Below are positions 8,184 to 17,151 of a stretch of 64,000 nt of DNA, piece after piece; positions within the stretch are counted from its first letter, which is position 1; every line of letters starts with the position of its first letter. Below the pieces are notes generated by a model. That model saw nothing but the letters and a program-made list of their open reading frames with translations, did not search any database and was not told where the DNA came from. The stretch covers positions 1 to 64,000 of the forward strand of contig CAVWFR010000024.1 of the NCBI GenBank assembly GCA_963754305.1, written 5' to 3'. The DNA is from DATEDA01 sp963754305 (lineage in GTDB: Bacteria; Pseudomonadota; Gammaproteobacteria; Burkholderiales; SG8-39). The position numbers and the translations under genes were made by a program.

Positions 8184-8324
8184 TTACTTCTTCATCGCCT
8201 CGCAGCCCTTCATCTTCGGGTCCTTCTTGCACTCTTCGGCGGTCGGCTTCTTGTCTTGGGCGACGGCCTGGAACGACACCGCGGCGAACATGGCGGCAAA
8301 GACAACGGCGATCAGCTTTTTCAT
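8184..8324 (-). CDS. Small secreted peptide, 46 residues, hypothetical
   Basis: ATG at 8324 with GAGAGGAAG upstream encodes a 46-residue protein. It has a clean signal peptide, MKKLIAVVFAAMFAAVSFQA then VAQ, and a short Lys-rich mature part with two cysteines (EECKKDPKMKGCEAMKK). A minus-strand terminator sits 22 bases beyond the stop. Small cysteine-containing exported peptides of this style recur in Betaproteobacteria; I know no function. The two Cys could form a disulphide in the periplasm. The good ribosome binding site, signal peptide and terminator together make it a convincing gene. Confidence 0.8.
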   Translation of the reverse strand: MKKLIAVVFAAMFAAVSFQAVAQDKKPTAEECKKDPKMKGCEAMKK

Positions 8325-8659
8325 CGGTCTTCCTCTCGGTAGTGGATCGGACTGGTCCAAACGACCGGTGCTACCCGGTCAATGGCCAACAACGCGCGGC
8401 CTGGAGGGGACGTTGACACACCCCGTTACGGTTGCGCGACCCGATCCCGGAAAGCTGCGGAGCGGCGCTTTGGCGACCAAGCCTCGTTACGGCCGTTGTG
8501 TCGCCGGGACACGACATTCGTTGGGGGCACCGGTCCAGGCGCTGAAAAAGAGCGACGTTCGCCCCTTGCGGCATCTCCCGCGCAGCAGCCCGACAGACCG
8601 CCGAGTCGTAGCGCTTCAAGACGGCCCCGAGGGGGGATCTCGGCGGTTGTGGCGCTCCG
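8325..8659. other. Intergenic region without a recognisable gene
   Basis: About 335 bases lie between the small secreted gene and pxpA. Frames open here are GC-driven and have no family resemblance. A TTGACA box occurs near 8413 on the plus strand, but I find no matching -10. Minus-strand promoters for the 46-residue gene would lie at the left edge; none is clear. Confidence 0.5.
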
Positions 8660-9418
8660 TCACGGCGCCCTGACCTCGATCCCCCGTCCCGCGAACGCCT
8701 GGCGCAGAGCGCGGGCGAACCGCGCTGCACCCGGCTGGTCGCCATGGAGGCATAGCGTCCCCGCGTCGACTGGCACCTCGTTCCCGGGAAGCGATCGCAC
8801 CTTCCCCTGCTCCACCATCATCATCACCTGCGCGACCGAGGCCGCTTCGTCGGTGATCATCGCCCCGGGATCGCTCCGCGGCGTGAGCGTGCCGTCGGGC
8901 TGGTACGACCGGTCGGCGAACACCTCCCCCACGGCGCGCACGCCGACCTTGGCGGCCGCGGTCATCATCGCGCTTCCCGACAATCCATAGAGCATCACCC
9001 CGCCGCCGAGATCGCGCGTCGCGCGTGCGATCGCATCCGCGAGCTCCGCATCTTTCGCCGCGATGTTGTAGAGCATCCCGTGGATCTTGACGTGATGCAG
9101 CGGGGCGCCGGCTGCGCGCGCGAAGGCCTCTACGGCACCGGCCTGGTACAGGACGAGGTCGTAGCACTCGTTCGCGCTGATCTTCATCGCACGCCGCCCA
9201 AACCCTTGCAGATCCGGCAACGACGGATGCGCGCCGATGGCGACGCGATGCTCGACCGCAAGGCCGACCGTCGCGCGTATCGTGGACGGATCCCCGGCGT
9301 GAAAGCCGCAGGCGACGTTCGCCGACGTGATGAGCGGCATGATCCCTGCGTCGTCGCCCATCCGCCAGGCGCCGTAGCTCTCCCCCATGTCGCAGTTCAG
9401 GTCAATCACCGTCATCAC
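8660..9418 (-). CDS. pxpA: 5-oxoprolinase subunit A
   Basis: LamB/YcsF family protein, 252 residues. With PxpB and PxpC it hydrolyses 5-oxoproline (pyroglutamate) to glutamate using ATP, a damage-clearance reaction in the cytoplasm. Family marks seen are DLNCDMGESYG near residue 6, ANVACGFHAGD near 33 and GAHPSLPD near 62. The start is GTG 9418 or ATG 9415 and overlaps the end of pxpC by 17 bases, so the genes are coupled. It is the last gene of a pxpB-pxpC-pxpA operon on the minus strand. Confidence 0.93.
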   Translation of the reverse strand: MMTVIDLNCDMGESYGAWRMGDDAGIMPLITSANVACGFHAGDPSTIRATVGLAVEHRVAIGAHPSLPDLQGFGRRAMKISANECYDLVLYQAGAVEAFARAAGAPLHHVKIHGMLYNIAAKDAELADAIARATRDLGGGVMLYGLSGSAMMTAAAKVGVRAVGEVFADRSYQPDGTLTPRSDPGAMITDEAASVAQVMMMVEQGKVRSLPGNEVPVDAGTLCLHGDQPGAARFARALRQAFAGRGIEVRAP

Positions 9419-10427
9419 CGAGCTCCCAGAGAATGCGCTCGACCAGCTTGTCGACGCGAGCGCGCAGCGCTTCGTTCGCTGCGTCGGCTTCCGCCAGAGT
9501 GGCGAGCGCGAAGCGCAACGACGCGCCCGGAGCGAGCTGAGCGAGCGTCGGCACGTCGGCCGCGATCACTTCCGCGATCTTAGGATAGCCGCCGGTCGTC
9601 TGGTGGTCGGCCATCAGCACGATCGGCTCGCCGGAGGGAGGCACCTGAACGGTACCGAGGCAGGTGGCCTGCGAGAGGATCTCCGCAGGCTCGAGGAGCG
9701 CGAGCGACGGACCGGCGAGGCGAAAGCCCATCCGGTTCGATTCCAGGGCGATCCGCCACCGCTCCGCGAAGAACGCGGCACGGGACGCATCATCGAAGAG
9801 CGCCGCGTGCAGGCCCGCCACTACCCTCACGACCGGTGACTCGTGCTCGGTCAGCGTTGACGCCGGCGCGAACCACGCGACGCTCGCGGCGCGGTCGTGG
9901 ACCGCGGCCGGGCGCCGGCGCGCCGCGCGCGCGAACCGCGCCGCCGACAGGCGCTCGGCATCCGGCTCGAAAGGGAGGACCGCGTCCCGCTCGACGAGCC
10001 GCCCGCGCCAGCCCCCGAACCGCCCGGAGAGATAGGTGCTGCGGCTGCCGAGCACCGGCGGCACCGCCAGCCCGCCGGCCACGGCGAGATAGCCGAAGCA
10101 GCCCGTCTCCGCGCGGCCGATCCGCAGGCGCGCCCCCGCGCGAACCAACACGGGGCGCGAGTGCGGCAGCGGCGCGCCGTCCACCGCGGCCTCGAAACGC
10201 GCGCCGTGCAGCGCGACCAGGGCATCCTGCGTCACCGTGAGCTCGGGTCCCGCGAGCGCGATCTCGAGCGTCGCCGCCTCGGGCCCGTTGCCGACCAGGG
10301 CGTTCGCGATCCGATGCGACAGCGGATCCATCGCGCCACCGGGGACGATCCCGAGATGCTGCAACCCGGGCCGGCCGAGATCCTGCACCGTCGCGAGCGC
10401 GCCGGAACGAAGCACTTGCAGGCTCAT
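9402..10427 (-). CDS. pxpC: 5-oxoprolinase subunit C (biotin-dependent carboxyltransferase-like)
   Basis: 341 residues. It belongs to the allophanate-hydrolase/urea-amidolyase AHS2-type fold that pairs with PxpB; the complex activates 5-oxoproline. It starts MSLQVLRSGALATVQDLGR at ATG 10427, overlapping the stop of pxpB (10424) by four bases. The diagnostic GRPGLQHLGIVPGGAMD block lies near residue 17, followed by NRMGFRLAG and the PSGEPIVLMADHQTTGGYPKI motif toward the C-terminus. Upstream in-frame codons exist, but they lie inside pxpB and look like read-through. Confidence 0.93.
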   Translation of the reverse strand: MSLQVLRSGALATVQDLGRPGLQHLGIVPGGAMDPLSHRIANALVGNGPEAATLEIALAGPELTVTQDALVALHGARFEAAVDGAPLPHSRPVLVRAGARLRIGRAETGCFGYLAVAGGLAVPPVLGSRSTYLSGRFGGWRGRLVERDAVLPFEPDAERLSAARFARAARRRPAAVHDRAASVAWFAPASTLTEHESPVVRVVAGLHAALFDDASRAAFFAERWRIALESNRMGFRLAGPSLALLEPAEILSQATCLGTVQVPPSGEPIVLMADHQTTGGYPKIAEVIAADVPTLAQLAPGASLRFALATLAEADAANEALRARVDKLVERILWELGDDGD

Positions 10428-11155
10428 GTCCCCGGCCGGGGCGTCACGGCGCGCTCGAACGCCGCACGGGTGATGGGCTCGAACGCGACCGTGTCCCCCG
10501 GCTCGAGCAGACACGGCGGGTCGCGCTCCGGATCGAACAGCCCGAGCGGCGTCCGGCCGATCACGTTCCAGCCGCCCGGGATCGCGAACGGATAGATCGC
10601 GGTCTGCGCGTTCGCGATCGCGACCGAGCCGGCTTCGACCCGTAGGCGCGGCGAAGCGCGCCGCGGTACCGAAAGCCGCGCATCGAGCCCGCCGAGATAG
10701 GGTTGTCCGGGAGCGAAACCGATCATGAGCACGCTGTGCGCCGCGCCCGCATGCAGCGCAACGACCTCGTTGGGTGCGAGTCCGGTCCGGTGCGCGACGT
10801 CCTTTAGGTCGGGTGCGAACGGCGCCTCGTAGCAGACTGGAATGCTCACCGTACGCGCGGGTAGCGGCGCTGCCCCGCCGTCCTGCGCCGCCGCGTCGAG
10901 CAACAACCGCTCGAGCGCCGCCCGACGCTCGGCCGCTTCGCGCGCGGTGGAGGCGTCGAACTGCACGGCCACGGTCACCAGCGCCGGCACGACGTCGACG
11001 ACCCAGCCGAGCCCGCGCGAGCGGATGTCCATGGCGACGCGGCGTGCGACCGCGTTGGCGTCGAGGTCCAGGGCATCTGCGACGGTAAGCAGGACCGCCC
11101 GGTCACCCAGCGGCGCGACGGTCGACCCCGCGCGCCGGCCGCGCGTCATCGCCAT
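10424..11155 (-). CDS. pxpB: 5-oxoprolinase subunit B (AHS1/KipI domain)
   Basis: About 243 residues with the AHS1/KipI-type fold that pairs with PxpC. The family signature GFAPGQPYLGGLDARL is present, followed by VPRRASPRLRVEAGSVAIA and IPGGWNVIGRTPL. Two closely spaced ATGs (11155 and 11149) are possible starts; neither has a strong Shine-Dalgarno. It leads the pxpBCA operon, divergent from the DUF748 gene, with the shared promoter region between 11156 and 11306. Confidence 0.9.
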   Translation of the reverse strand: MAMTRGRRAGSTVAPLGDRAVLLTVADALDLDANAVARRVAMDIRSRGLGWVVDVVPALVTVAVQFDASTAREAAERRAALERLLLDAAAQDGGAAPLPARTVSIPVCYEAPFAPDLKDVAHRTGLAPNEVVALHAGAAHSVLMIGFAPGQPYLGGLDARLSVPRRASPRLRVEAGSVAIANAQTAIYPFAIPGGWNVIGRTPLGLFDPERDPPCLLEPGDTVAFEPITRAAFERAVTPRPGT

Positions 11156-11306
11156 TCGTCGGTCGGTGGGCGGGACATGCGCCGGATGTTGCCAGAACCG
11201 GAGCGCGCCGCGCGACGCCGTTCTACGCGTTGCCCGACTCCCTGCTACGCTTTGCGGGTCTCGCCGTTCGCGCCACGCCACGAACCACCGGACCGATCGC
11301 GCCGCC

Positions 11307-14300
11307 ATGCAACACGTCGCCGGGAGCACGACCTCAGCCGCCGCTGATCTCATCCGGAGCCCGCGCACCCGCCGCATCGGCTGGTGGATCCTCGGGATCG
11401 TCGTCGCAATCGGGCTCGTCGGCTTCCTCGCCGTCCCGCCGATCGCGAAGTCCTATCTCGTCGAGATCCTCTCGCGCGAGCTGAAGCGCGAGGTGACGAT
11501 CGACTCGCTGGGCGTGAATCCCTACACGCTCTCGGTGACCGTCCGCGGCTTCGTCATGAAGGACCGCGGCGGCCCCGAACCCGCGCTCACTTTCGACGAG
11601 CTGTACGTCAACGCGTCTGCCGCCTCGCTCTTCCGCCTCGCGCCGGTCGTCGACCAGGTCCGGCTCGTGAAGCCGCACTTGCGGGTCGTCCGGAATGCGG
11701 ACAAGACCTACAACTTCCAGGATCTCGTCGATGAGGCCGTGAACAAGCCCAAGACCGAGGGGCCGCCGCCGAAGTTCGCGCTGAACAACATCGAGCTCAT
11801 CGAGGGGCGCGTCGACTTCGACGATCGCCCGGATCGGAACCAGCACTCGGTGACCGACATTCGCATCGGGATCCCATTCCTGTCCACGATCCCCTCGCAC
11901 GCCGACATCAATGTTCAGCCGCTCTTCGCGGCCAAGGTGAACGGATCTCCGATCGAGCTGACCGGCGATACGAAACCGTTCAAGGACACGCGCGAGACCA
12001 CGCTGACCGTCGAGCTCGATGACCTGCAGCTGCCCAAGTACATCGACTATTCGCCGGTGCCGCTCAAGTTCAAGCTGGCTTCGGGGCAGCTCGATACCCG
12101 CGTAACGCTCGCCTTCACCAGCGCCGGCAACGAGCCCAGCAAGCTCACCGCCGCCGGCGATGTCGCGCTCACCAAGATCACGGTCCAGGACGCGGCGGCC
12201 GCCCCGATTCTCAACCTGCCCGCGCTCCGGGTCGCGATCGGTGCGCTCGATGTGCTTGGTCGGAAGGCCGACGTGAAGTCGGTGCAGATCGAGGGCCTCG
12301 AGGCGCACCTCGCACGCCTCAAGGACGGCGCGCTGAACGTGATGAAGCTCTTGCCCGCCCCGGGGCCGGCGGCGTCCGCACCCGCGCCGTCGGCGCAGCC
12401 GTTCGTCTTCACGATCGGCGAGGTCCGGCTCACCGACGGGAAGATCCACATCGCCGATGAAGTGCCGGCGAAGTCCTACCGGGTCACGCTCCAGAACGTT
12501 TCACTCGCCGCGCAGGGGTTGAGCAACGCGCCGGACGCGAAAGCGGCGGTCAAGCTCGGCCTCAATACCGATGCCAAGGGTGCGCTGGCGTACGACGGCA
12601 ACGTCCAGCTCACGCCGGTACGCGCCGACGGCAAGGTCGAGCTGACGGGCTTCCGGCTCGGCGCGATGTATCCGTACTACGAGAGCGCGCTCAACCTGGA
12701 GGTCGCCGACGGCACGCTCGACCTCGGCACGCAATTCGAGATCGCGCTCTCGAGCGGCAGGCTCGAGGGCCGTCTGCATGCGCTAGCGGCGGCGATCAAG
12801 ACGCTCCGCCTGCACGTCCCCGGCGACAAGGAGCCGCTGTGGCGCATACCGCTGCTCGAGCTCAAGGATGGATCGGTCGACCTGGCGAAGCAGAGCGTCG
12901 TGCTCGGCGAGGTTTCGGGCCGCGACGGCGTCGGCAGCATCCACCGCGAGACCGACGGCACGATCAGCTACGCGCGCCTGCTGAAGCAGCAGCCGGCCAA
13001 GGGACCCGCGACCGGCGACGAGTGGCAGGTTCTGCTCAAGCGGCTGCGTTTCGAGCGGTTCGCGGTCGCTTTCGAGGATCGCGCCGCGCCGACGCCGGTG
13101 AAGGTACACGTGACCGCGCTGGACGTGACGGCCGAAGACGCCAGCAACGCAAAAGGCGCCAAGGGCAAGGCGTCGATCCGTGCGACCGTGAACAAGACCG
13201 GGCGGATCGTCGCCTCCGGCCCGCTCGCGACGAACCCGGTCGCTGGCCGTCTCAATATCGATGCGCGCACCATCGAGCTCGCTCCCTTCCAGCCCTACGT
13301 CGACCGGACGCTCAACCTAGCGCTGACCGCCGGTGCAGTGTCGGCGAAGGGCGTCGTCGATCTCGATCTGCCACCCGGCGCGCCGATGAAGGTCGGCTAC
13401 GCGGGCGACCTCAACATCACCGACTTGGCTTCGGTCGACAAGCCGGGCGGCCAGGATCTGCTCAAGTGGAAATCGCTCTTCATCGGCGGGATCAAGTCCT
13501 CGCTCGAGCCGCTCCAGATCGGCATCGGCGAGGTCGCGCTGTCGGAGTTCTACTCGCGCCTGATCATCAACGCCGACGGCACGATCAACCTCCAGGGACT
13601 GGTGAAAACGCGCGGGGAAGCGGCTCCCGCGCCGAAGCAGGCGGGCGGGAAGGCGGACCCGGGAACCGAGACGAAGATCGCCGAGGCGGCGAAGGCCGCG
13701 GCAATGCCCGCCAATATCTCGATCGGCAAGATCACGCTGCAGGGCGGAAACATCAACTTCAGCGACTTCTTCGTCCGGCCGAACTACTCGGCGAACCTCA
13801 CCGGAGTCGGCGGCACGATCACCGCGATAACGCCCGAGACGCCCGGCGAGGTCGAGCTGCGGGGCAAGGTGGACAACGCCGCGCCGCTCGAGATCGCCGG
13901 CCGGATCAACCCGCTCGCGCGCGATCTCTTCCTCGACATCAAGGCCTCGGCGAAGGACATCGAGCTGCCGCCGCTCTCGCCGTACTCGGTGAAGTACGCC
14001 GGCTACGGCATCCAGCGCGGGAAGCTGTCGGTCAACGTCAAGTACCTGGTCGAGAATCGCAAGCTGGTCGCGGAGAATAACGTTTATCTCGACCAGCTCA
14101 CCTTCGGCGAGAAGGTGGAAAGCCCCACCGCGACCAAGCTGCCGGTACTGCTCGCGGTGGCGCTGCTGAAGGACCGCAACGGCGTCATCGACATCAACCT
14201 CCCGGTCGGCGGATCGCTCGACGATCCCCAGTTCAGTGTCGGGGGGATCATCGTTCAGGTCATCGTCAACCTCATCGTCAAGGCGATCACTGCGCCGTTC

Positions 14301-14894
14301 GCGCTGCTCGGCTCGCTCTTCGGCGGCGGAGAGGAGCTCGCCTACCTGGAGTTCGCACCTGGATCCGCGAAGCTCGACACCGCCGACGAGGCGAAGCTCA
14401 AGTCGGTCGCGAAGGCGCTCGCCGAGCGCCCCGCCCTCAAGCTCGACATCGCGGGGCGCGTGGACCCGGCGACCGATCGCGAGGGCTTGAAGCGCGCGGC
14501 GGTCGACAACCAGCTCAAGGCGCTGAAGGTCAAGGAGACCGGCAAGAGCGGCGCGACCGTTGCCCTCGACGACATCAAGATCGAACCGGGCGAGTACCCG
14601 AAGTATCTGACCGCCGCCTATAAGGACGCGAGCTTTCCGAAACCGCGGAACGCCATCGGGATCGCGCGCGACCTGCCGGTCCCGGAGATGGAGCAGCTCA
14701 TGCTCGCCAACGCGGCGGCGACGGACGAAGATCTGCGGCAGCTCGCGAACCGGCGGGCGCAGGCAGCCAAGGAATGGCTGGTCGAGAAAGGCGGTGTGCA
14801 GGCCGAGCGCGTGTTCCTGGTGGCGCCCAGGACCGACACCGAGGGGATCAAGGACAAGGGCAAGTCCGAGCGGGTGGATTTCTCGCTGAAGTGA
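11307..14894 (+). CDS. Large DUF748 / AsmA-like envelope protein
   Basis: 1195 residues. One N-terminal membrane anchor (WWILGIVVAIGLVGFLAV, about residues 32-49) is followed by a long beta-rich periplasmic region of repeated DUF748-type units (SLGVNPYTLSVTVRGFVMKD; ITLQGGNINFSDFFV; ATKLPVLLAVALLKDRNGVIDINLPVGGS). AsmA/TamB/DUF748 proteins bridge the inner and outer membranes and are implicated in lipid transport or envelope homeostasis. The C-terminal 180 residues (YLEFAPGSAKLDTADEAKLK... and a final ERVDFSL) resemble an OmpA-like peptidoglycan-binding region. The ATG at 11307 is chosen because it immediately precedes the membrane anchor; the open frame further upstream is a shadow of pxpB. 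Confidence 0.82.
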   Translation: MQHVAGSTTSAAADLIRSPRTRRIGWWILGIVVAIGLVGFLAVPPIAKSYLVEILSRELKREVTIDSLGVNPYTLSVTVRGFVMKDRGGPEPALTFDELYVNASAASLFRLAPVVDQVRLVKPHLRVVRNADKTYNFQDLVDEAVNKPKTEGPPPKFALNNIELIEGRVDFDDRPDRNQHSVTDIRIGIPFLSTIPSHADINVQPLFAAKVNGSPIELTGDTKPFKDTRETTLTVELDDLQLPKYIDYSPVPLKFKLASGQLDTRVTLAFTSAGNEPSKLTAAGDVALTKITVQDAAAAPILNLPALRVAIGALDVLGRKADVKSVQIEGLEAHLARLKDGALNVMKLLPAPGPAASAPAPSAQPFVFTIGEVRLTDGKIHIADEVPAKSYRVTLQNVSLAAQGLSNAPDAKAAVKLGLNTDAKGALAYDGNVQLTPVRADGKVELTGFRLGAMYPYYESALNLEVADGTLDLGTQFEIALSSGRLEGRLHALAAAIKTLRLHVPGDKEPLWRIPLLELKDGSVDLAKQSVVLGEVSGRDGVGSIHRETDGTISYARLLKQQPAKGPATGDEWQVLLKRLRFERFAVAFEDRAAPTPVKVHVTALDVTAEDASNAKGAKGKASIRATVNKTGRIVASGPLATNPVAGRLNIDARTIELAPFQPYVDRTLNLALTAGAVSAKGVVDLDLPPGAPMKVGYAGDLNITDLASVDKPGGQDLLKWKSLFIGGIKSSLEPLQIGIGEVALSEFYSRLIINADGTINLQGLVKTRGEAAPAPKQAGGKADPGTETKIAEAAKAAAMPANISIGKITLQGGNINFSDFFVRPNYSANLTGVGGTITAITPETPGEVELRGKVDNAAPLEIAGRINPLARDLFLDIKASAKDIELPPLSPYSVKYAGYGIQRGKLSVNVKYLVENRKLVAENNVYLDQLTFGEKVESPTATKLPVLLAVALLKDRNGVIDINLPVGGSLDDPQFSVGGIIVQVIVNLIVKAITAPFALLGSLFGGGEELAYLEFAPGSAKLDTADEAKLKSVAKALAERPALKLDIAGRVDPATDREGLKRAAVDNQLKALKVKETGKSGATVALDDIKIEPGEYPKYLTAAYKDASFPKPRNAIGIARDLPVPEMEQLMLANAAATDEDLRQLANRRAQAAKEWLVEKGGVQAERVFLVAPRTDTEGIKDKGKSERVDFSLK

Positions 14895-14912
14895 GGCGCG
14901 CGCGCTCCTGGG

Positions 14913-16445
14913 TTAGCGCGGACCCTGCGCCCGCTCGCGCAGCGCGTTCTTGAGCACCTTCCCGGTCGAGCTTGCCGGCAATGCCGCCAGCACGACGATC
15001 TCGGCCGGCTGCTTGTAGGGTGCGAGCCGTTCGGCGGCGAACGCAGCGAGCTCGACCGGCGTCGCGGTCGCACCGTCGCGCAGCTCGACGAATGCCACGA
15101 CCTCCTCGTTTCCGGGCACGCTACGCCCGACCACCGCGCACTGGCGCACCGCGGGGTGCTGGCTGAGCACGCCCTCCACCTCGACCGGATACACGTTGAA
15201 GCCCGAGCGGATGATCAGCTCCTTGGTGCGGCCGGCAATGAAGAGATTGCCCCCGGCGTCGGCGCGGGCGAGATCGCGGGTGTTGAACCACCCGTCGGCA
15301 TCGACGACCGCCGCGGTGAGCTCGGGCGCACGGTAGTAGCCGAGCATCACGTTCGGCCCGCGGATGTGCAGCTCGCCGACCTCGCCCGGCGACAGCGTCC
15401 TGCCGGCAGCGTCGACGATGCGCGTCTCGATGCCCGGGACGGGCGGGCCGATCGACAGATCGGCGCGCGGGGCATCGATCCGGGTCGAGGACACGGTGGG
15501 CGAGGTCTCGGTCAGCCCGTAGCCGTTGTGCAGCGGCTGCGCGAAGGCCGCCTCGACGTCGGCCTTGAGCTGCGGGTCGAGCGGCGCCCCACCGGCGTAG
15601 AGGAAACGCGCCCGCGGCGCGACGACGGTGCGCCCGGCGCGCCGCAAGTGATCGAGCAAGCGCGCATACATCGCGGGGACGCCCGGCACGATCGTGACGC
15701 CTTCTGCAAGCGCGGCGGCGAAGCCCTCCGCGGTGAAGCGCGGGACCAGGTGCAGTGCGGCGCCCGCCAGCAGCGTGCTGAGCGCCACCGACGCCAGGCC
15801 GAATACGTGCGAAATCGGCAGCGCCGCGTAGACCCGGTCGCCGGGGGCGACCCGGCGCAGGGTCGAGCCGGAACGCGCCGCGAACAAGAGGTTCGCGTGC
15901 GAGAGCATTACGCCCTTCGGCATCCCGGTCGTGCCGGAGGTGTAGATGAGCGTCCCGACCTGCACTGCCGGGTCGCCGGATACCGGCTCAGGCGTCGCGC
16001 GCGCGTCGAGCGGGCTCACCGCCACCTCGCCGACGCCCAGATCGGCGAGCGGCGCCGCGCCAAGCCGCTTCCCCTGCGCCGCGGCATCGGGCGACGCCTC
16101 GACGGTGAAGAAGGCACGGCGAGGCGAGCAGTGGTCGCGGATCGCATCGAGCTCCCGCGACGACAGGCGCGCATTGACGAGCACCGGCCAGGCATCGAGC
16201 CGGTTCGCGGCGAGGGCGAGCACCAGCGCCGCCGCGCAGTTTTCGTTGACGATCAGCACCCGATCGCCGGCGCGGACGCCGAGGGTCGCGGCGCGCGCCG
16301 CGGCGGCGTCGACGGCACGCGCGAGCGCGCGATAGCCGAGCGTCCGCCCGCCCTCCACGAGCGCCGGCGCATCGCCGAACGCGAGCGCACCGCGCGGCGC
16401 AAGGTCGTCGACCCGGCGCGGGGTCGCCGCCGGTGCTTCGGTCAA
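14913..16445 (-). CDS. AMP-dependent acyl-CoA synthetase/ligase
   Basis: 510 residues of the ANL adenylating superfamily, likely activating a fatty or aromatic acid to its CoA thioester. The P-loop-like TLIYTSGTTGMPKGVMLSH, the acyl/adenylate motif NGYGLTETSP and the GWFNTRDLARAD hinge are intact. The C-terminal catalytic Lys lies in SSTGKVLKNAL. The start is a TTG at 16445 overlapping the stop of uspA (TTGA); earlier in-frame codons fall inside uspA. Position beside 3-hydroxyacyl-CoA dehydrogenase and gcdH suggests acid or aromatic degradation. The exact substrate is not readable. Confidence 0.88.
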   Translation of the reverse strand: MTEAPAATPRRVDDLAPRGALAFGDAPALVEGGRTLGYRALARAVDAAAARAATLGVRAGDRVLIVNENCAAALVLALAANRLDAWPVLVNARLSSRELDAIRDHCSPRRAFFTVEASPDAAAQGKRLGAAPLADLGVGEVAVSPLDARATPEPVSGDPAVQVGTLIYTSGTTGMPKGVMLSHANLLFAARSGSTLRRVAPGDRVYAALPISHVFGLASVALSTLLAGAALHLVPRFTAEGFAAALAEGVTIVPGVPAMYARLLDHLRRAGRTVVAPRARFLYAGGAPLDPQLKADVEAAFAQPLHNGYGLTETSPTVSSTRIDAPRADLSIGPPVPGIETRIVDAAGRTLSPGEVGELHIRGPNVMLGYYRAPELTAAVVDADGWFNTRDLARADAGGNLFIAGRTKELIIRSGFNVYPVEVEGVLSQHPAVRQCAVVGRSVPGNEEVVAFVELRDGATATPVELAAFAAERLAPYKQPAEIVVLAALPASSTGKVLKNALRERAQGPR

Positions 16446-16876
16446 GCCCCGATCGCGACCAGGAGGCTGCAGGGTGCGTAGTCGAGAAGCGTCGCGCCGA
16501 CCGAGCCGCGCCACCAGCGCGCGGCGAACGACTGCTTCTGACGGTGACCGACGACGATCAGATCGCACCTGACCTCGGCGGCCAGTCGGCAGATCTCCTC
16601 GACCGGTTCGCCGACCGCGAGGTGGCCGGTGACCGAGAAGCCGCGCTCCTTGAGCGTGGACAGGCCCTCGTCGAGCACGCCCTGCATGCGCTTCTTCTCC
16701 TCCTCGATCAATTCCTCGGGGAGGAAGCCTTCGGTGAGGAACATGCTCGACGGCATGCTCGCGACCGCGAGCAGGTGCGTATCGGCCTTCGCGAACGCAG
16801 CGATCTCGGCGCACGCGAAGAGCGCCGTCCGACCCTCGTGCGTGCCGTTGTAGGCCATGAGGATCCGCTTGTACAT
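16442..16876 (-). CDS. Universal stress protein UspA family
   Basis: 144 residues. The typical UspA fold begins MYKRILMAYNGTHEG and carries the C-terminal nucleotide-loop-like LIVVGHRQKQSFAARWWRGSVG, near the usual G-2x-G-9x-G(S/T) motif. GGAGG lies just upstream of ATG 16876, so I prefer it to earlier in-frame codons. It is coupled to the downstream acyl-CoA ligase by a TTGA overlap, an arrangement suggesting stress- or starvation-linked control of acid activation. That regulatory link is inference. Confidence 0.9.
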   Translation of the reverse strand: MYKRILMAYNGTHEGRTALFACAEIAAFAKADTHLLAVASMPSSMFLTEGFLPEELIEEEKKRMQGVLDEGLSTLKERGFSVTGHLAVGEPVEEICRLAAEVRCDLIVVGHRQKQSFAARWWRGSVGATLLDYAPCSLLVAIGA

Positions 16877-17151
16877 CCGTGCGCCCTCCTGTCTCCGGTG
16901 GAAACCTGCCTCGTCTAGCGCACCGGTGCGAGCTGGGGCTCCGTTACAAGTTACAAACCCGGGCCACGGGCCGTTTCCGGCCTCGCTTGTCACACCGGCG
17001 CGAGAGCTTCCGAACGAGGCGCCTCGCCTGCGAGAGTGCCCAAAACCCGGCCTAGCGTCAATCGCGCGCGGGAAAACATGGCGAGGGGAGGACCGCGGAA
17101 CCGCCGCGGGGCTAGAATCCGGCGAGCTCCTCTCCGGGAACCGCCGCGCCC

